Positions 44,237-56,594 of a stretch of DNA of 60,000 bases are shown here, in pieces. This stretch comes from Symbiodinium natans (Eukaryota; Sar; Dinophyceae; Suessiales; Symbiodiniaceae). The stretch spans positions 302,501 to 362,500 of the forward strand of contig CAJNDS010002507.1 of the NCBI GenBank assembly GCA_905221605.1. Reading direction: 5' to 3'. The position numbers and the translations under genes are program-made. Every line of letters starts with the position of its first letter. The first letter of the stretch is position 1. The notes beneath the pieces were generated by a model, which saw nothing but the letters and a program-made list of their open reading frames with translations, was not told the origin of the DNA and did not search any database.

Positions 44237-44275
44237 TCAGTTTAGGGTTTAGGGTTTAGGGTTTAGGGTTTAGGA
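44237..44275. repeat. Second interstitial TTTAGGG tract, about 5 copies
   Basis: Five exact TTTAGGG units in the same orientation as the first tract. Confidence 0.97.
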
Positions 44276-44636
44276 AGGACAACGACAAGCAGAAGACGCG
44301 GGCAAACCGAGCAGTGTCTTACGCCTCAACCCTGAACCCACGCCCGAAAGCAGTGTTTTTTCCTTGAAGCCCAGGACGACAAAACACCGAAGCCCTCGTG
44401 CTGGACTCGTGCCTGAAACACTCCAAAGACCAAACCGTAAGACGCGCGCGCGGGCAAACCATAGGGTTCTGCGACGTCCGGAACGCAGGGAAACCCGCAG
44501 AGGGTCGTCGTTTATGAAGAAAAAAAGCGAAAAAAAGAACAATGTTGAAAGGCCGGCAAAGGCCAGAAACGCCGCGCGTGCGCATGTTTTATGTATTTTC
44601 CAAAAACAAGCGCGGGCAAACCATAGGGTTGCACCG
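44276..44636. repeat. Degenerate tandem of about 155 bp, related to the 21-kb family
   Basis: The phrase GCGGGCAAACC recurs at about 44300, 44451 and 44610, the last two continuing in ATAGGGTT. The block near 44470-44520 (GGAAACCCGCAGAGGGTCGT) resembles the GGGTCGTCGTTCA units at 21032-21245. Confidence 0.65.
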
Positions 44637-45068
<432 letters not shown>

Positions 45069-45149
45069 GTGACACGCTCTTAACTGATCATGGTGTTTTC
45101 TGCTGTTTTTTGACTTTTTCTATCGTTTTCTCTGGTTTTTTCTGCGTTT

Positions 45150-45290
45150 GACGGGTTGGGGGGGGTGGGGGGGGTGGGTGGGGGGGGGGTAATTACGTGC
45201 TGTGCTTTGTGCACACATGACCATGCTGAGGGGTTGGGGGGGGGGGGTGGGGGGGTAATTACGTGCTGTGCTTTGTGCACACATGGGGGT
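45150..45290. repeat. Duplicated G-run/TAATTACGTGCTGTG unit
   Basis: Two copies (ending about 45219 and 45285) consist of a long G-run followed by TAATTACGTGCTGTGCTTTG and TGCACACATG. A third, partial TGCTGGGCTTTGTGCACGC follows at about 45292. Confidence 0.92.
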
Positions 45291-45361
45291 CGTGCTGGGC
45301 TTTGTGCACGCTTGACCACGCTGTCTACTGTTTTCCTCTGTTTTTTTGGTTGGTTAGGGGC

Positions 45362-45960
45362 AAGATCTTTTGGGCTCACAGTGGAGGGTTTAGGGTTTGC
45401 AGGTACAGATCTTTTGGGCTTTTTTGGGAACCTTTTGGGCTTCCAGTGGAAATATGGGGTTTGAGGTTTCAGCCTACAGATCTTTTGGTTTTTTTTGGCA
45501 TCTGGGGTTTAGGGTTTCAGGGCAAGACATTTTGGGCTTACAGTGGAGGGTTTAGGGTTTGGGGCTTGAGGGTAGAGACCTTTTGAGGTTTTTTGGGGTT
45601 TGGGGTTTAGGGTTTAAGGGTAAGACCTTTTGGGCTCACAGTGGAGGGTTTCGGGATCTTTTCGGCTTTTTGGGATTCACAGTGGAGGGTTTAGGGATCT
45701 TCTGGGCTTTTTTGGGATTTGGGGTTGAGGGTTTAAGGGAAGGGTTTGGGGTTGAGGCTGTAAGGTGAAAGGACTTTTGGGCTTTTTCTATGGGATTTAA
45801 GGTTTAAGGGGGTGCACTGTGGGACTGCTTTGTCATTCAGGGTACACATGGGGTTTGGGGTTTCAGGCTCCAGATGTTTTGTGTTTTTTCTGGGGACGTG
45901 CTTGACGCTGTGGGGTTGAGAGTTTAAGGGTGCACGACTCTTGGGCTTGCTTCAGGTTTC
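45362..45960. repeat. Subtelomere-like repeats with embedded TTTAGGG words
   Basis: About ten diverged units of 45-75 bp begin GATCTTTTGGGCT or GACCTTTTGGGCT. They often continue CACAGTGGAGGGTTTAGGGT and end in GGGGTTTAGGGTTTAAGGG-like sequence. Frames of 107 and 69 residues across it are artefacts. Confidence 0.85.
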
Positions 45961-46044
45961 GGGGTTTCGGATTTCAGGGTGCACGACTGTTCGGCTTGCT
46001 GGAGGCGTTCGGGTTTAAGGACAAGTTTGGCCACATCTTAGAAA

Positions 46045-46275
46045 ACCCGCGAAACGCTGTAAATACCGGTCTTTTCCTCTGTTCTGAGAACACGTCTGCG
46101 CAAAGTAGGCCCTGTAATTGACCGTTTTTGAAGCCCGAAAACACTGTAAATACCGATGTTTTCCTCCTGCGCCTAAAGTAGTTGAAAGCAGTTTGCGGGA
46201 CTTTTTACACGTCCATTTCTCGTGTCCGTAAACGGACAAAGCCAGGAAACACTGTAAATACCGAGGTTTTCGTCT
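46045..46275. repeat. Three copies of GAAACACTGTAAATACCG
   Basis: GAAACGCTGTAAATACCGG, GAAAACACTGTAAATACCGA and GAAACACTGTAAATACCGAG occur at about 46049, 46136 and 46246. Each is followed by TTTTC-rich sequence. Spacing is about 87 and 110 bp. Confidence 0.85.
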
Positions 46276-46332
46276 CTTAACACGAAAATTGCACGCCACA
46301 AAACCCCTGCGATCAATTAAGAACGTGACGCC

Positions 46333-47148
<816 letters not shown>

Positions 47149-50100
47149 GGGGGGGGCAGGGTAGGCAAGCCTACACCTTATCCCCAACCTACCCTACTGG
47201 CCTAGGCTGGAAGGCCAACGCCTCTGCCAGGGTAGGGCTTACAAAAGCATTTGCGATGTGAAAAAAGAATCTGCGCCCAAAATGCGACCACCGCTTCCGC
47301 CTGAAGAGCGCCGCGAGAGCATGCGCGAGCACTCGGAACGAAAGAACCCCTAGTGTTGGTACATTGTTTGGGGAAGTATCTTTGTTGGGAGCCAGAGTGG
47401 CATCGGCCTGGTTGGGCAGCTCCGGTTTGGGTGGGGTGTAGGGGTCACAGGTATATAAGTACGGCAGCGGAGAACTCTAGGCTTGTAACAGGCCCCCCCC
47501 CCATGCGACAAAGGTTTTTAACAGAAGGGTCGGTTCTGCGACAGCCCCACCCGACAAGACCTTAGTTTAATGCTAGAGCTTCGCCACTCACCGGAGCACA
47601 CGACTCTGCTGTAAGACCGCAGGATTCGCGATCTTGGTGTGGCTGCCCACGGCAATCCGAGCATCATTCCCAAATGATGTTGAACAGACCGAGCCCCAGC
47701 AGATGACTAGCAACAGCAGCATGTTTCTCGTTTGCGCAGTATAAGTTGAAGAAGCTGGCAGTGTTGCCTTGCCTTTCTAAAATCGAAGCTGCAGCCTCCT
47801 AGTTTGCAGAATCTTCACGTCAGCTTCCACGAGGTTCGCCGTGATCAACTCCCTCATCAAGGCGTTCGCAGGTGGTGCCTCCTCGATAGCAGGAGGCAAT
47901 GGAGTATGCTGGACGCCCCCAAGCCGTGAAGGCCTGTAGGCGCAATCAAGCAAAACCAAGCAGGTATTGCGGCCGATGCGCTCCGCAAGCGAGGCTCGAC
48001 GTCGGAGTGTTGATTACTCCTTTCGTGAGTCATAGCCTTCATGGTCTGCAAATGTCTGCCGCACGAAATGTGGGATTTGAGACTTCAAGGCCTGGTAGCG
48101 CAGGACTCATTCTGAGGCTTTCTTTTGAAATGCCAACCGCAACCCTTACAGGGTGCACATTTGGCAGGTTTCGGGGATGAGGCTGCTGCACTGTTCTGTG
48201 GCGTCACAAGTCTGGCATCTGCGCCCTTATGGTGTGCCTGCCGCCGGCTTGAACCAGCACTTTGCGTGGAATCGCTTTGTTGCCGGAGCACACTGCGGCG
48301 AGCGGCCAGGTATTTCACGCTGGATGAAGGACTGAGCTTCGAGACTTGCATGGGGTTTCTGCTGGTCGAGCACCCTGGGTGCAGTGTGGTTCAACGTGTA
48401 AGTAGAGCAAGGTTCGATTGTCCAGAACTTCAATGCGGGGCATGGTCTTGAGCATTCTTGAGCGCGACGCCGAATGCTACAGTATCTCTATGCCACTATG
48501 CCCGCACAAATGTTGCAGCCCAGGTACCTCGTTGCAGAAAGCTGGCTCGGGCCAGCAATATCTGCGCTGCAGGGTGCCGTGCCAATCAGCCAGCGTGGGA
48601 CAGCTCAGGCCATAACATGCAATAGCCTCTCATAAACGCATACTTCACAAATGTTCACGAGCTCACGACATTCCTGTGCACGTGGCTGCAATTGCCCACA
48701 GCTTGATCAGACAGCATGCTTTCAGGGTGTGTTTTCATCCTTGACGGCGTGCCTGGACTGCATTTGCGAAGCTCCGCTTTGTGGAAGAATACGGAACATG
48801 AGGTAGGCAGGTGTGCATAACCTAACGAAACGCGTCAGATTTGTTTACATTCGTCGGCTCAGTGAGATGTGAGGGACCTAATGGGACCACTCTCGTTTGA
48901 CATGGTGCACGCTTTTTTTGACGGTCCCCGCACCCCAGCAGTCGGCGGTGCAGTTGTAGTCAGTTCTTGCTGAGAGCCCGAGGTTGGGCAATGCCCTCCC
49001 TGTGGTTCTGGGCCTCTTGGCACCAGGAGAGCTGGTTGCAGGACTCCAGTTGAGCATCAGCGCATCTTGGCCAGGTTTGGGAGGAAGGTTCAAGTTCGGA
49101 TGTACTGGTCAATAGATGGTGATGTCGGTTGTCCTATGTTGTCCTCGTGCCATGATGTCAGGAGATATCAGAATGTTCGATGTCCATGACTGTGATGTGT
49201 ACTTGTGAAGAAAGTCTGTGCAGGTATGCTACCTGCTGAGCGGGATCTGCTTTTTCATGGCTTTTGCGAACCTGAAAGAGGAGATGCCAGTTGGCGGATT
49301 AGGCCTCAGTTTGCCAATGCTTTCAGATGCGTTGGAGACCTTACCAGGATCCGTGAGCTCGAAGCACCTGAGTGAAGCAAGCTTTCGCGTTAATGTTGAT
49401 TCAAATAGTCGTTCTGCACGGGCCTTATTTTAGCAGCGGCCTTTCCAGATGAAGGTCCGAGTTTCGCAGCAAAAACTATATGTACCAGCTCTATCACTGC
49501 TCACGTATTGACTGGACTCTGGCCAGAATGAGGTCAAGTTCTGGCAGGCCCTATCTGCTTGAGGGAAAATTCGGCTGCATCTCATCCGAGTCACAGAGAT
49601 GAGTGGTGACTAGATGGGTGGGTGGGATTGGGTGGGTGGGATGGAGTAAGAACTTCTAGTTGGCAGAAGATGCAGAAGCCACAGATAGAACCCTGCTGCT
49701 TCTGGAATCCATTTTATGTCGGATGCTTCGTACTCTGTTCACGCTGCCAACCTGTCGGACATGAAGGCTTAAAAGCATGCAGCACAAGAGAGCAAAAGAC
49801 TGCGCAAGATCTCCGAATACACTGCCAAAAAGCAAACGCGCACGCCATCTGTCTGGTAGTAATTGCTCCGTGGTTCCAGAGAGCCCTGTCACCCTGCTGG
49901 AAAACTGTTCCGGCGCATTTCAAAAATTGATGTGACCATGTTTATGCAATTTTGAAGTTCGAGGTTTGAGGCTCGTAGTAACGGGGCGAGGCAAGAACCG
50001 AAACAATGAAAACAGAGCAAGGTTGAGTGGGGGTCGTGATCACTAGACTAGAGTGATCCAACCATAGATAAATTGAGCTTGGGTGGATGAAACGGAGATA

Positions 50101-50800
50101 AAGGGAGCAAGTCTCAGACACGGTGAGAGCCGCAGGTTGGCAGAGTGAGGGCATTCCTGCGCGGCATGATCCCCAGTCACGTCACAAGAAAATCAAGAAA
50201 CGGCAGACCACAAGCAATAACCAGTTGAGGAACTGCCCAGGAGCAAGAAGCAAAATAGGAAAAGTAGCCGCAAGGCCGGAACAGGCTGCAGCATGCCACA
50301 GCAGTGCCTGCTCCTGAGAAGAAAGTGCACTGATGGAGTTTGCTTGCTTACGTTGAAAGCGCGCAGCAGAAACGTTGCGCTTGATGGGGTCGTAGGTCAC
50401 GCTACAAGGTAGGTACAAGATGTTGCAAGCAGCATTGAGTTGGCTCAGTGGAGAAGCGAAGTCTCTGAGTCCTTTGAGTACAACATTGGGAGCACGCCCG
50501 CCTGGCTCGCCCGTTTTCCTAAATGATCGCCTTTCAGGGCACAAGTCTTCGTCTTTCTCTCTAGCCAGATTGCTCGTCAACAGCCTGTGCGCTGGAGTAT
50601 GGTGTGGAGATGGTCGAGAGCCAAGTTGTGCGAGATTGTGCAAGGGTACTCACTCCAGACTCCAGAGTACTCGTACGTGCCCCACATGTTGACTTCCCGC
50701 CCATCGTGTACTGAGCGCGAGCCCAGCAGTTCGTTCTTTTTCAGCAAGTTCGCTCGTTGTGGGGGGCGCGAAAGTTGACCCTAATCCCCCGAACGGGTAA
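47149..50800. other. No supported gene; isolated weak frames
   Basis: Coding-like pieces without family or junctions are 48878-49093 on - (MLNWSPATSSPGAKRPRTTG) and 49230-49433 on + (CFFMAFANLKEEMPVGGLGL, then ALETLPGSVSSKHLSEASFR). Confidence 0.3.
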
Positions 50801-50807
50801 CGTGCCG

Positions 50808-51021
50808 GTTCGCCACTGGCAGGTTGGGAGCTCCGTGGGCTATTATCACTGGCATGGCATAGGCTCTCTGCAAGAAGGTTGAAATATTCGCTGGTGCACC
50901 CGAATGTGGGTGCTGCAGGTCGGTCTCAATGTGTCAGAGCTCAAAACTCGTGATGCTTGGCGCACGCTGATGTTTGAGATGCCAGATAAGAAAACGGCTA
51001 CTGGACCTAGCAAGCAGAAAG
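50808..51021 (+). CDS. Two small exons of an unidentified gene
   Basis: A first possible exon follows CTGGCAG (about 50823-50877), reads WELRGLLSLAWHRLSARR and ends before GTTGAA. A second, better one lies between a CTGCAG acceptor (ending 50918) and a GTGAGG donor (starting 51022). It reads VGLNVSELKTRDAWRTLMFE, then MPDKKTATGPSKQK. Both splice sites are near consensus, which supports a real + strand exon. I do not recognise the protein. Confidence 0.45.
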
Positions 51022-51366
51022 GTGAGGCATACGGCACGATGTAACCAGTAGGAGAACAGTGTGCGACCTAAACTCCCGGTCAAGCTCCAGCGAATGAAGA
51101 GGTAGGATCGCCTTGCGGACTTCCAATATCTAGAATCACAACTGGAAAACCATGGGGAACAACATTTTCGCCCCGGTGCGGCACCCTGGTCAGTGGATTG
51201 TTTTTTGTGCCCATGCCTCCAAAAAGCATCTCAAAACATTGCATGTGCGGTTTCTGAATGAACAAACAAGACATGGGCGTCCTGTGCTTTCTCCATGTTA
51301 GCTTCAACGCTTCAGCCCCCTGCTTGCGTCAAGCTCTTGACGCCGCATGTCTGTCAAACCCAAATT

Positions 51367-51368
<2 letters not shown>

Positions 51369-51404
<36 letters not shown>

Positions 51405-51840
51405 GACCCTCTTAAGCGTGGAGAAGAAGAAGAAACAGAATAATTAAGAGAGAGAGAGAGAGAGAGAGACACAGAGAGACAGAGAGAGAGAGCGAGATAG
51501 AGGGTCATCGCAGGAAAGGTTGAGGGTGGGCAGTGTGGGAGGTTGACTTCGGACAGTACGGGCACAGATAGACGAGCCGCCTGGAACAGACCGGGGAGCG
51601 CCTTGGCGCGGGGTTCGCCCAAGAACAAGAAGAAGACGAAGAAGAAGAAGAAGAAGAAGAAGAAGAAGAAGAAGAAGAAGAAGAAGAAGAAGAAGAAGAA
51701 GAATAAGAAGAAGAAGAAGAAGAAAAAACAGAAGAAGAAGAACAGAGCGAGAGAGAGGGGGACCCTTCGGGGGATCACATGCGCTGGAAGGAAGGAAGGG
51801 AGGGAGAGAAAGAGAGGGAGAGAGAGAGAGAGAGCGAGAG
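51369..51840. repeat. GA and GAA microsatellite cluster
   Basis: GA runs at 51369-51400, 51449-51492 and 51802-51838 flank a long GAA/AAG tract at about 51626-51750. The poly-Lys and poly-Phe frames are artefacts. Confidence 0.95.
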
Positions 51841-52286
51841 CCAACTCAAGCCAGACAAGGGCGAAAGCTTGAATTGCATCAGTCCTTGTGTCTCCGAAGC
51901 TGGGTTCGAAGGCAAAACGCCAGGACCCTGTTTCACACTACAGAGCATTTAGAGAGTGGTTCAGAGGATCATGAGTCAAGGGCATGCTGTCAGGCATGCT
52001 GTGCCACTGCAAGATGCAAGACGGGATGACTGTGTGAGCATTCAGCGTGTTGCTACGTGTTTGTGCCCTTTAGCGCAACACGTGCTCGCAATGCAAGTAT
52101 GGCGCAATGTTTCCAGCTTTCGCCAGCGGGCCCGCAACGCCGAGCAAATAACGCAACAGCTGCGGGCCTACTGGTATGCAGCCTTGCCCGTAATGACTCG
52201 TAGTACACCTGTCGCGAGCCAGCGGCGGATTTGTAGATCACACAGTTCCCAAGGCAAATGCATGGGCAGCGCAGTGTGATGCACAC

Positions 52287-52560
52287 GCTTGACTCCAGCT
52301 TGTGCACCTGAGGCTCAAGACGGAGGTGGCGCAAAAACTGGTGAAGCGGACCTATGATCAGATGAGCGCTTTCGAAGACCATGTCCGTGCAGTTAAGGAG
52401 CGGACCACCTGTCAACTCTGTCGTAAACAAGCAACAAGAAACAAACAACAACATCGCCACAACAATCCGAGAGCTTCGAAAGGAGAAGGCTGCACGTGAA
52501 GAAGCAGAGGAGGAGGCCGAGCTCATCCGGCTCAGCGAGGGCTGGGCTCGGGCGCGTGCC
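52287..52560 (+). CDS. Candidate coiled-coil exons, family unknown
   Basis: After a CTCCAG acceptor (about 52294), one frame reads LRLKTEVAQKLVKRTYDQMS and AFEDHVRAVKER. A second frame from about 52450 reads IRELRKEKAAREEAEEEAEL and IRLSEGWARARA. The heptad-like, charged pattern suggests a coiled coil split by a short intron or a frameshift near 52404-52445. No identity can be given. Confidence 0.35.
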
Positions 52561-52739
52561 GTACAATTTGAACGCTGCTTGGCCGCTTCTTGCATCTTCT
52601 TGCTGTCTCTTGGTGTTTCTCGGCGTTGTGGTCCTCCTCGGTGTTTCTGCAGTGCCGCGCCAGCACAACCTGAAGTTGTGTTGCGAGAAGCTAAGGCCTC
52701 ATCGCAGCGGACAACGCAAGTGAGGTAAGCAGCACCAAG

Positions 52740-53540
52740 AGTGCAGGGAGCTTGCCGAGATATCGCAGCGATTCTGTTTTGCCGGCGCACATTCGCCTTG
52801 ACAACTCCGAGATACTCCATGCTCAACGCCCGCCGTCCCCGCTACACATCCATGACTACGGCGATATCTCGGTCCGGCCTCGTTCAAATCAGCAGCAGAT
52901 ACGGAACAGACATGGTGGTCCCAGCCGTCCAGGGTATCGGCAGGACTTTTGTGGAGTCTACTTCCCAGGACCAGATTGCAAACAGGGTCCATATGGCACG
53001 ACTATGATCGAGCCGGAGCTCATGCCTCCGAGATGCTGGGCGACTTGCCTGTGTATTGCCTGTTCATGTAGGTCTTATTTAGTTCTGTGGGCAGTGAGGG
53101 TGCTCAACAATGACAACACCAAGAGGGGTTTCCGTCCCCGCAGTCGCCTGAATCGGTCAAAATTCCGTAATATGGATGTGTCAGGCAAGGTGGGTTCTGT
53201 CACAGTACTCCTTTGGGGTGTAGCGGTAGCGGACACTTGAAGTGGTTCACAAATTTCACAGTCGTGCTCCACATTTCCCACTAGATGTAGATGTGATTGT
53301 TCTCATCGTCTTCGCTTTGCCACCGTCTCTGTTGGAAATCTCTTCTGTTCACTCACTCTGGACTGGCTTTCGTCGGCCTCTACTTACCCCTCAAGTCGTG
53401 CTTGCCTTGGGATGCTGTTGGCCCGGCAGGTGAAGGGCTCGGAGCCGCCTCACCGGCATGCCCGCGATGCCGCAGATTTACGGCCCAGGCCGGGATCAGC
53501 ATGATTACAGTGCAATGGGATCAGGGTCGAGTTCCGCTGT
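52740..53540 (+). CDS. Candidate exons, family unknown
   Basis: The frame 52752-53010 contains HIHDYGDISVRPRSNQQQIR and DFCGVYFPGPDCKQGPYG. At about 53095-53190 VRVLNNDNTKRGFRPRSRLN ends in DVSGK before GTGGGT, a plausible donor. At 53330-53460 a hydrophobic stretch (LFTHSGLAFVGLYLPLKSC) could be a membrane segment. The junctions were not resolved. Confidence 0.25.
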
Positions 53541-53954
53541 AGTTCCTGCGATTCTTCTTCTTGTTCACCAGACATGCTGATTTGCTGGTCAGAAGTTAGG
53601 CTTCACGTCCATGATTTCGGGGATGGCGTTAATCTGCCGAAGTTAGTGACGACCTGCGCATGTCATGAAGACTACAATTGACTGACTGCAGACCACATCG
53701 GCCCACCTCAGGACTGCAGAAGGACGCGACCGACCCACGCGGAAGGGCAAGGCAGATGCGGTGCTGCAGCACCACAGGCGAAACCTGTTTTGCTTTGCTT
53801 TGGGATTGAGCCGTGTCGAGACGTGTCGAGCCATCATCCATAAGTCCATGAGTGCAAGGCTAAAGTCTAAGTCCACGGTGCCCACGAACAATGCGCACCG
53901 CAGCCGGACGCAGCGTCGAGCTCATTGTATCCGAAAACGAGACCAGGCAGGTAG

Positions 53955-55020
<1,066 letters not shown>

Positions 55021-55274
55021 GCGTGCGTAAGCACATGTGCGTATGAGTGCTTGGGCACGTGGCGTCGCTATGTTATGGAGAGGAGTGCAGGCTCAATAGC
55101 ACATATCAGCCCTATCTAACTAACATTTCTGGGCAGGAAACATTCATCGAGGCAGTTCGTTTCGAACAAGGCCTGTGCTGCAAGTCGTTTACGAAGCCTA
55201 CACAAACAGTCAGGGCCAGCACGCAGGCAGAGTGAGCACACATGTGCACATGTTGAGAATGCTGCGACCTCAAG

Positions 55275-55486
55275 AGATGCAAGCGTAAGCCAACCGCCTG
55301 GAGAGGCCACTTTGAAGGTCGGTTTACTGATCCAATGATCAAGAACTCTGGGATACCGAACGAAGAGATGCTCAATGAGACCCATGCGATTGGAGCAGCT
55401 CGTCTTTGCATACGCAAGGATGACACGTGCTGCTTACAGCTGCGTGACTTGCATTCAGATTCCGATGAAAGGCTGATGTTCAGCTA
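55275..55486 (+). CDS. C-terminal exon of an unidentified gene
   Basis: A frame ending at TAG 55484-55486 reads KPTAWRGHFEGRFTDPMIKN, SGIPNEEMLNETHAIGAARL and CIRKDDTCCLQLRDLHSDSD. Residue use is protein-like, and the frame is closed upstream by TGA, so it must begin at an acceptor near 55265-55280. The family is unknown. Confidence 0.4.
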
Positions 55487-56222
55487 GACGAGTCTCCGCA
55501 GGTAGCTTGGGATTTGAAGGCTGGTATCACATGACATGCATCAAGCTCGTGGATTGCCTGGTTGGGGCCTGGGCCTGCTTGTTTGGAGGCGGAGGGCTGT
55601 GAGAGCTATGATGCCATGGCGGCCCACATCTTCCTAGGCCTCCACCAGGCCTGGGCTCTGACCCCGGGTGCCCCAAAGAGGAAGGGATGATTAACATGAT
55701 ATTAACATGCGAAGAACAATCTCTGGGCGCAGGCGATGCAAGAGCACCATGCCAGACTGCCCCACCTTTTCAAGCCGGTGAATCGCGGCGTGCCAGGTCA
55801 GTTTGCACGCACGTGCAGGTTTGGAGCGTGGGGTGCGCATTTAGTCCCAAGCCAGGAGTTCTTGAGCCAGCTGAGTTTCTGGAGGGCCTGCACCTTGGTT
55901 GCGCTAGCCGCTGGCCAATCCAAACTATCCAAACTGGGACGGAATAATGGCGTTCAGGAAGGTTCAGTTGGCAAAGGCGTGTTGGCTGTCCAAGTGCACT
56001 TGTGATTTCTGCTGGCTATAGGTGGCAAACAGGATCGTCGACATGTCAAAGAGTCAAGAACGAGTAGCAAGTGTGGAGTTTGCTAAGGCAGCGGCTTCAC
56101 ATAGTGGAGAGAGGGCAGGTTTCCATCCAGAAACCTGGCTGAGAAGTTGCAGTGAAATAGGCCCATGACTGCAGGACACACAGTGCGGGGGGGTCACGAA
56201 TGCACATTGTATCGATGCAAAG
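55487..56222. other. No supported gene
   Basis: A weak 89-codon frame at 55736-56005 has no motif. Nothing else is seen. Confidence 0.35.
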
Positions 56223-56594
56223 ATGTTCGCATCTGAGAAGCAGCATTGTCAGACGTGGCACTGCCATGATTTGAGGCAGCTTGTCGAAGTCATGTACGAC
56301 CTGGATCCTGACTTCGATGGGCGCATCATCCTATCCCACGTGCGGAAGTGCATAGCTGCCACTAGAGCCTTGCACATGCCGGATAGCACCGGCACCTCGG
56401 AGAACGACATCACAAAACCATTGCCTGTGGATGCTTACTGCCAAAGAGTGCCTGTGCAGAAGGTTGTGGTGGAACGACAGCCAAAGTCTCTATGGGATTT
56501 CGAGCGCTCTTATGAGAGGTTTCGCAACCAGCAGCATGAGTTGCTCGTCATACACAATGAACGAGATCCGAAACTTGTACCGATTTCGCAATGA
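56223..56594 (+). CDS. EF-hand-like protein fragment, 123 codons
   Basis: The frame contains DLRQLVEVMYDLDPDFDGRI followed by ILSHVRKC. The loop D-P-D-F-D-G-R-I-I-L-S-H has the EF-hand pattern (Asp at 1, 3 and 5, Gly at 6, Ile at 8) with helices on both sides, but His instead of Glu at position 12, so calcium binding is doubtful. The C-terminal half (SLWDFERSYERFRNQQHELL, stop at 56592-56594) is not recognised. It could be one exon of a larger gene, since no second EF loop is present. Confidence 0.45.
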   Translation: MFASEKQHCQTWHCHDLRQLVEVMYDLDPDFDGRIILSHVRKCIAATRALHMPDSTGTSENDITKPLPVDAYCQRVPVQKVVVERQPKSLWDFERSYERFRNQQHELLVIHNERDPKLVPISQ

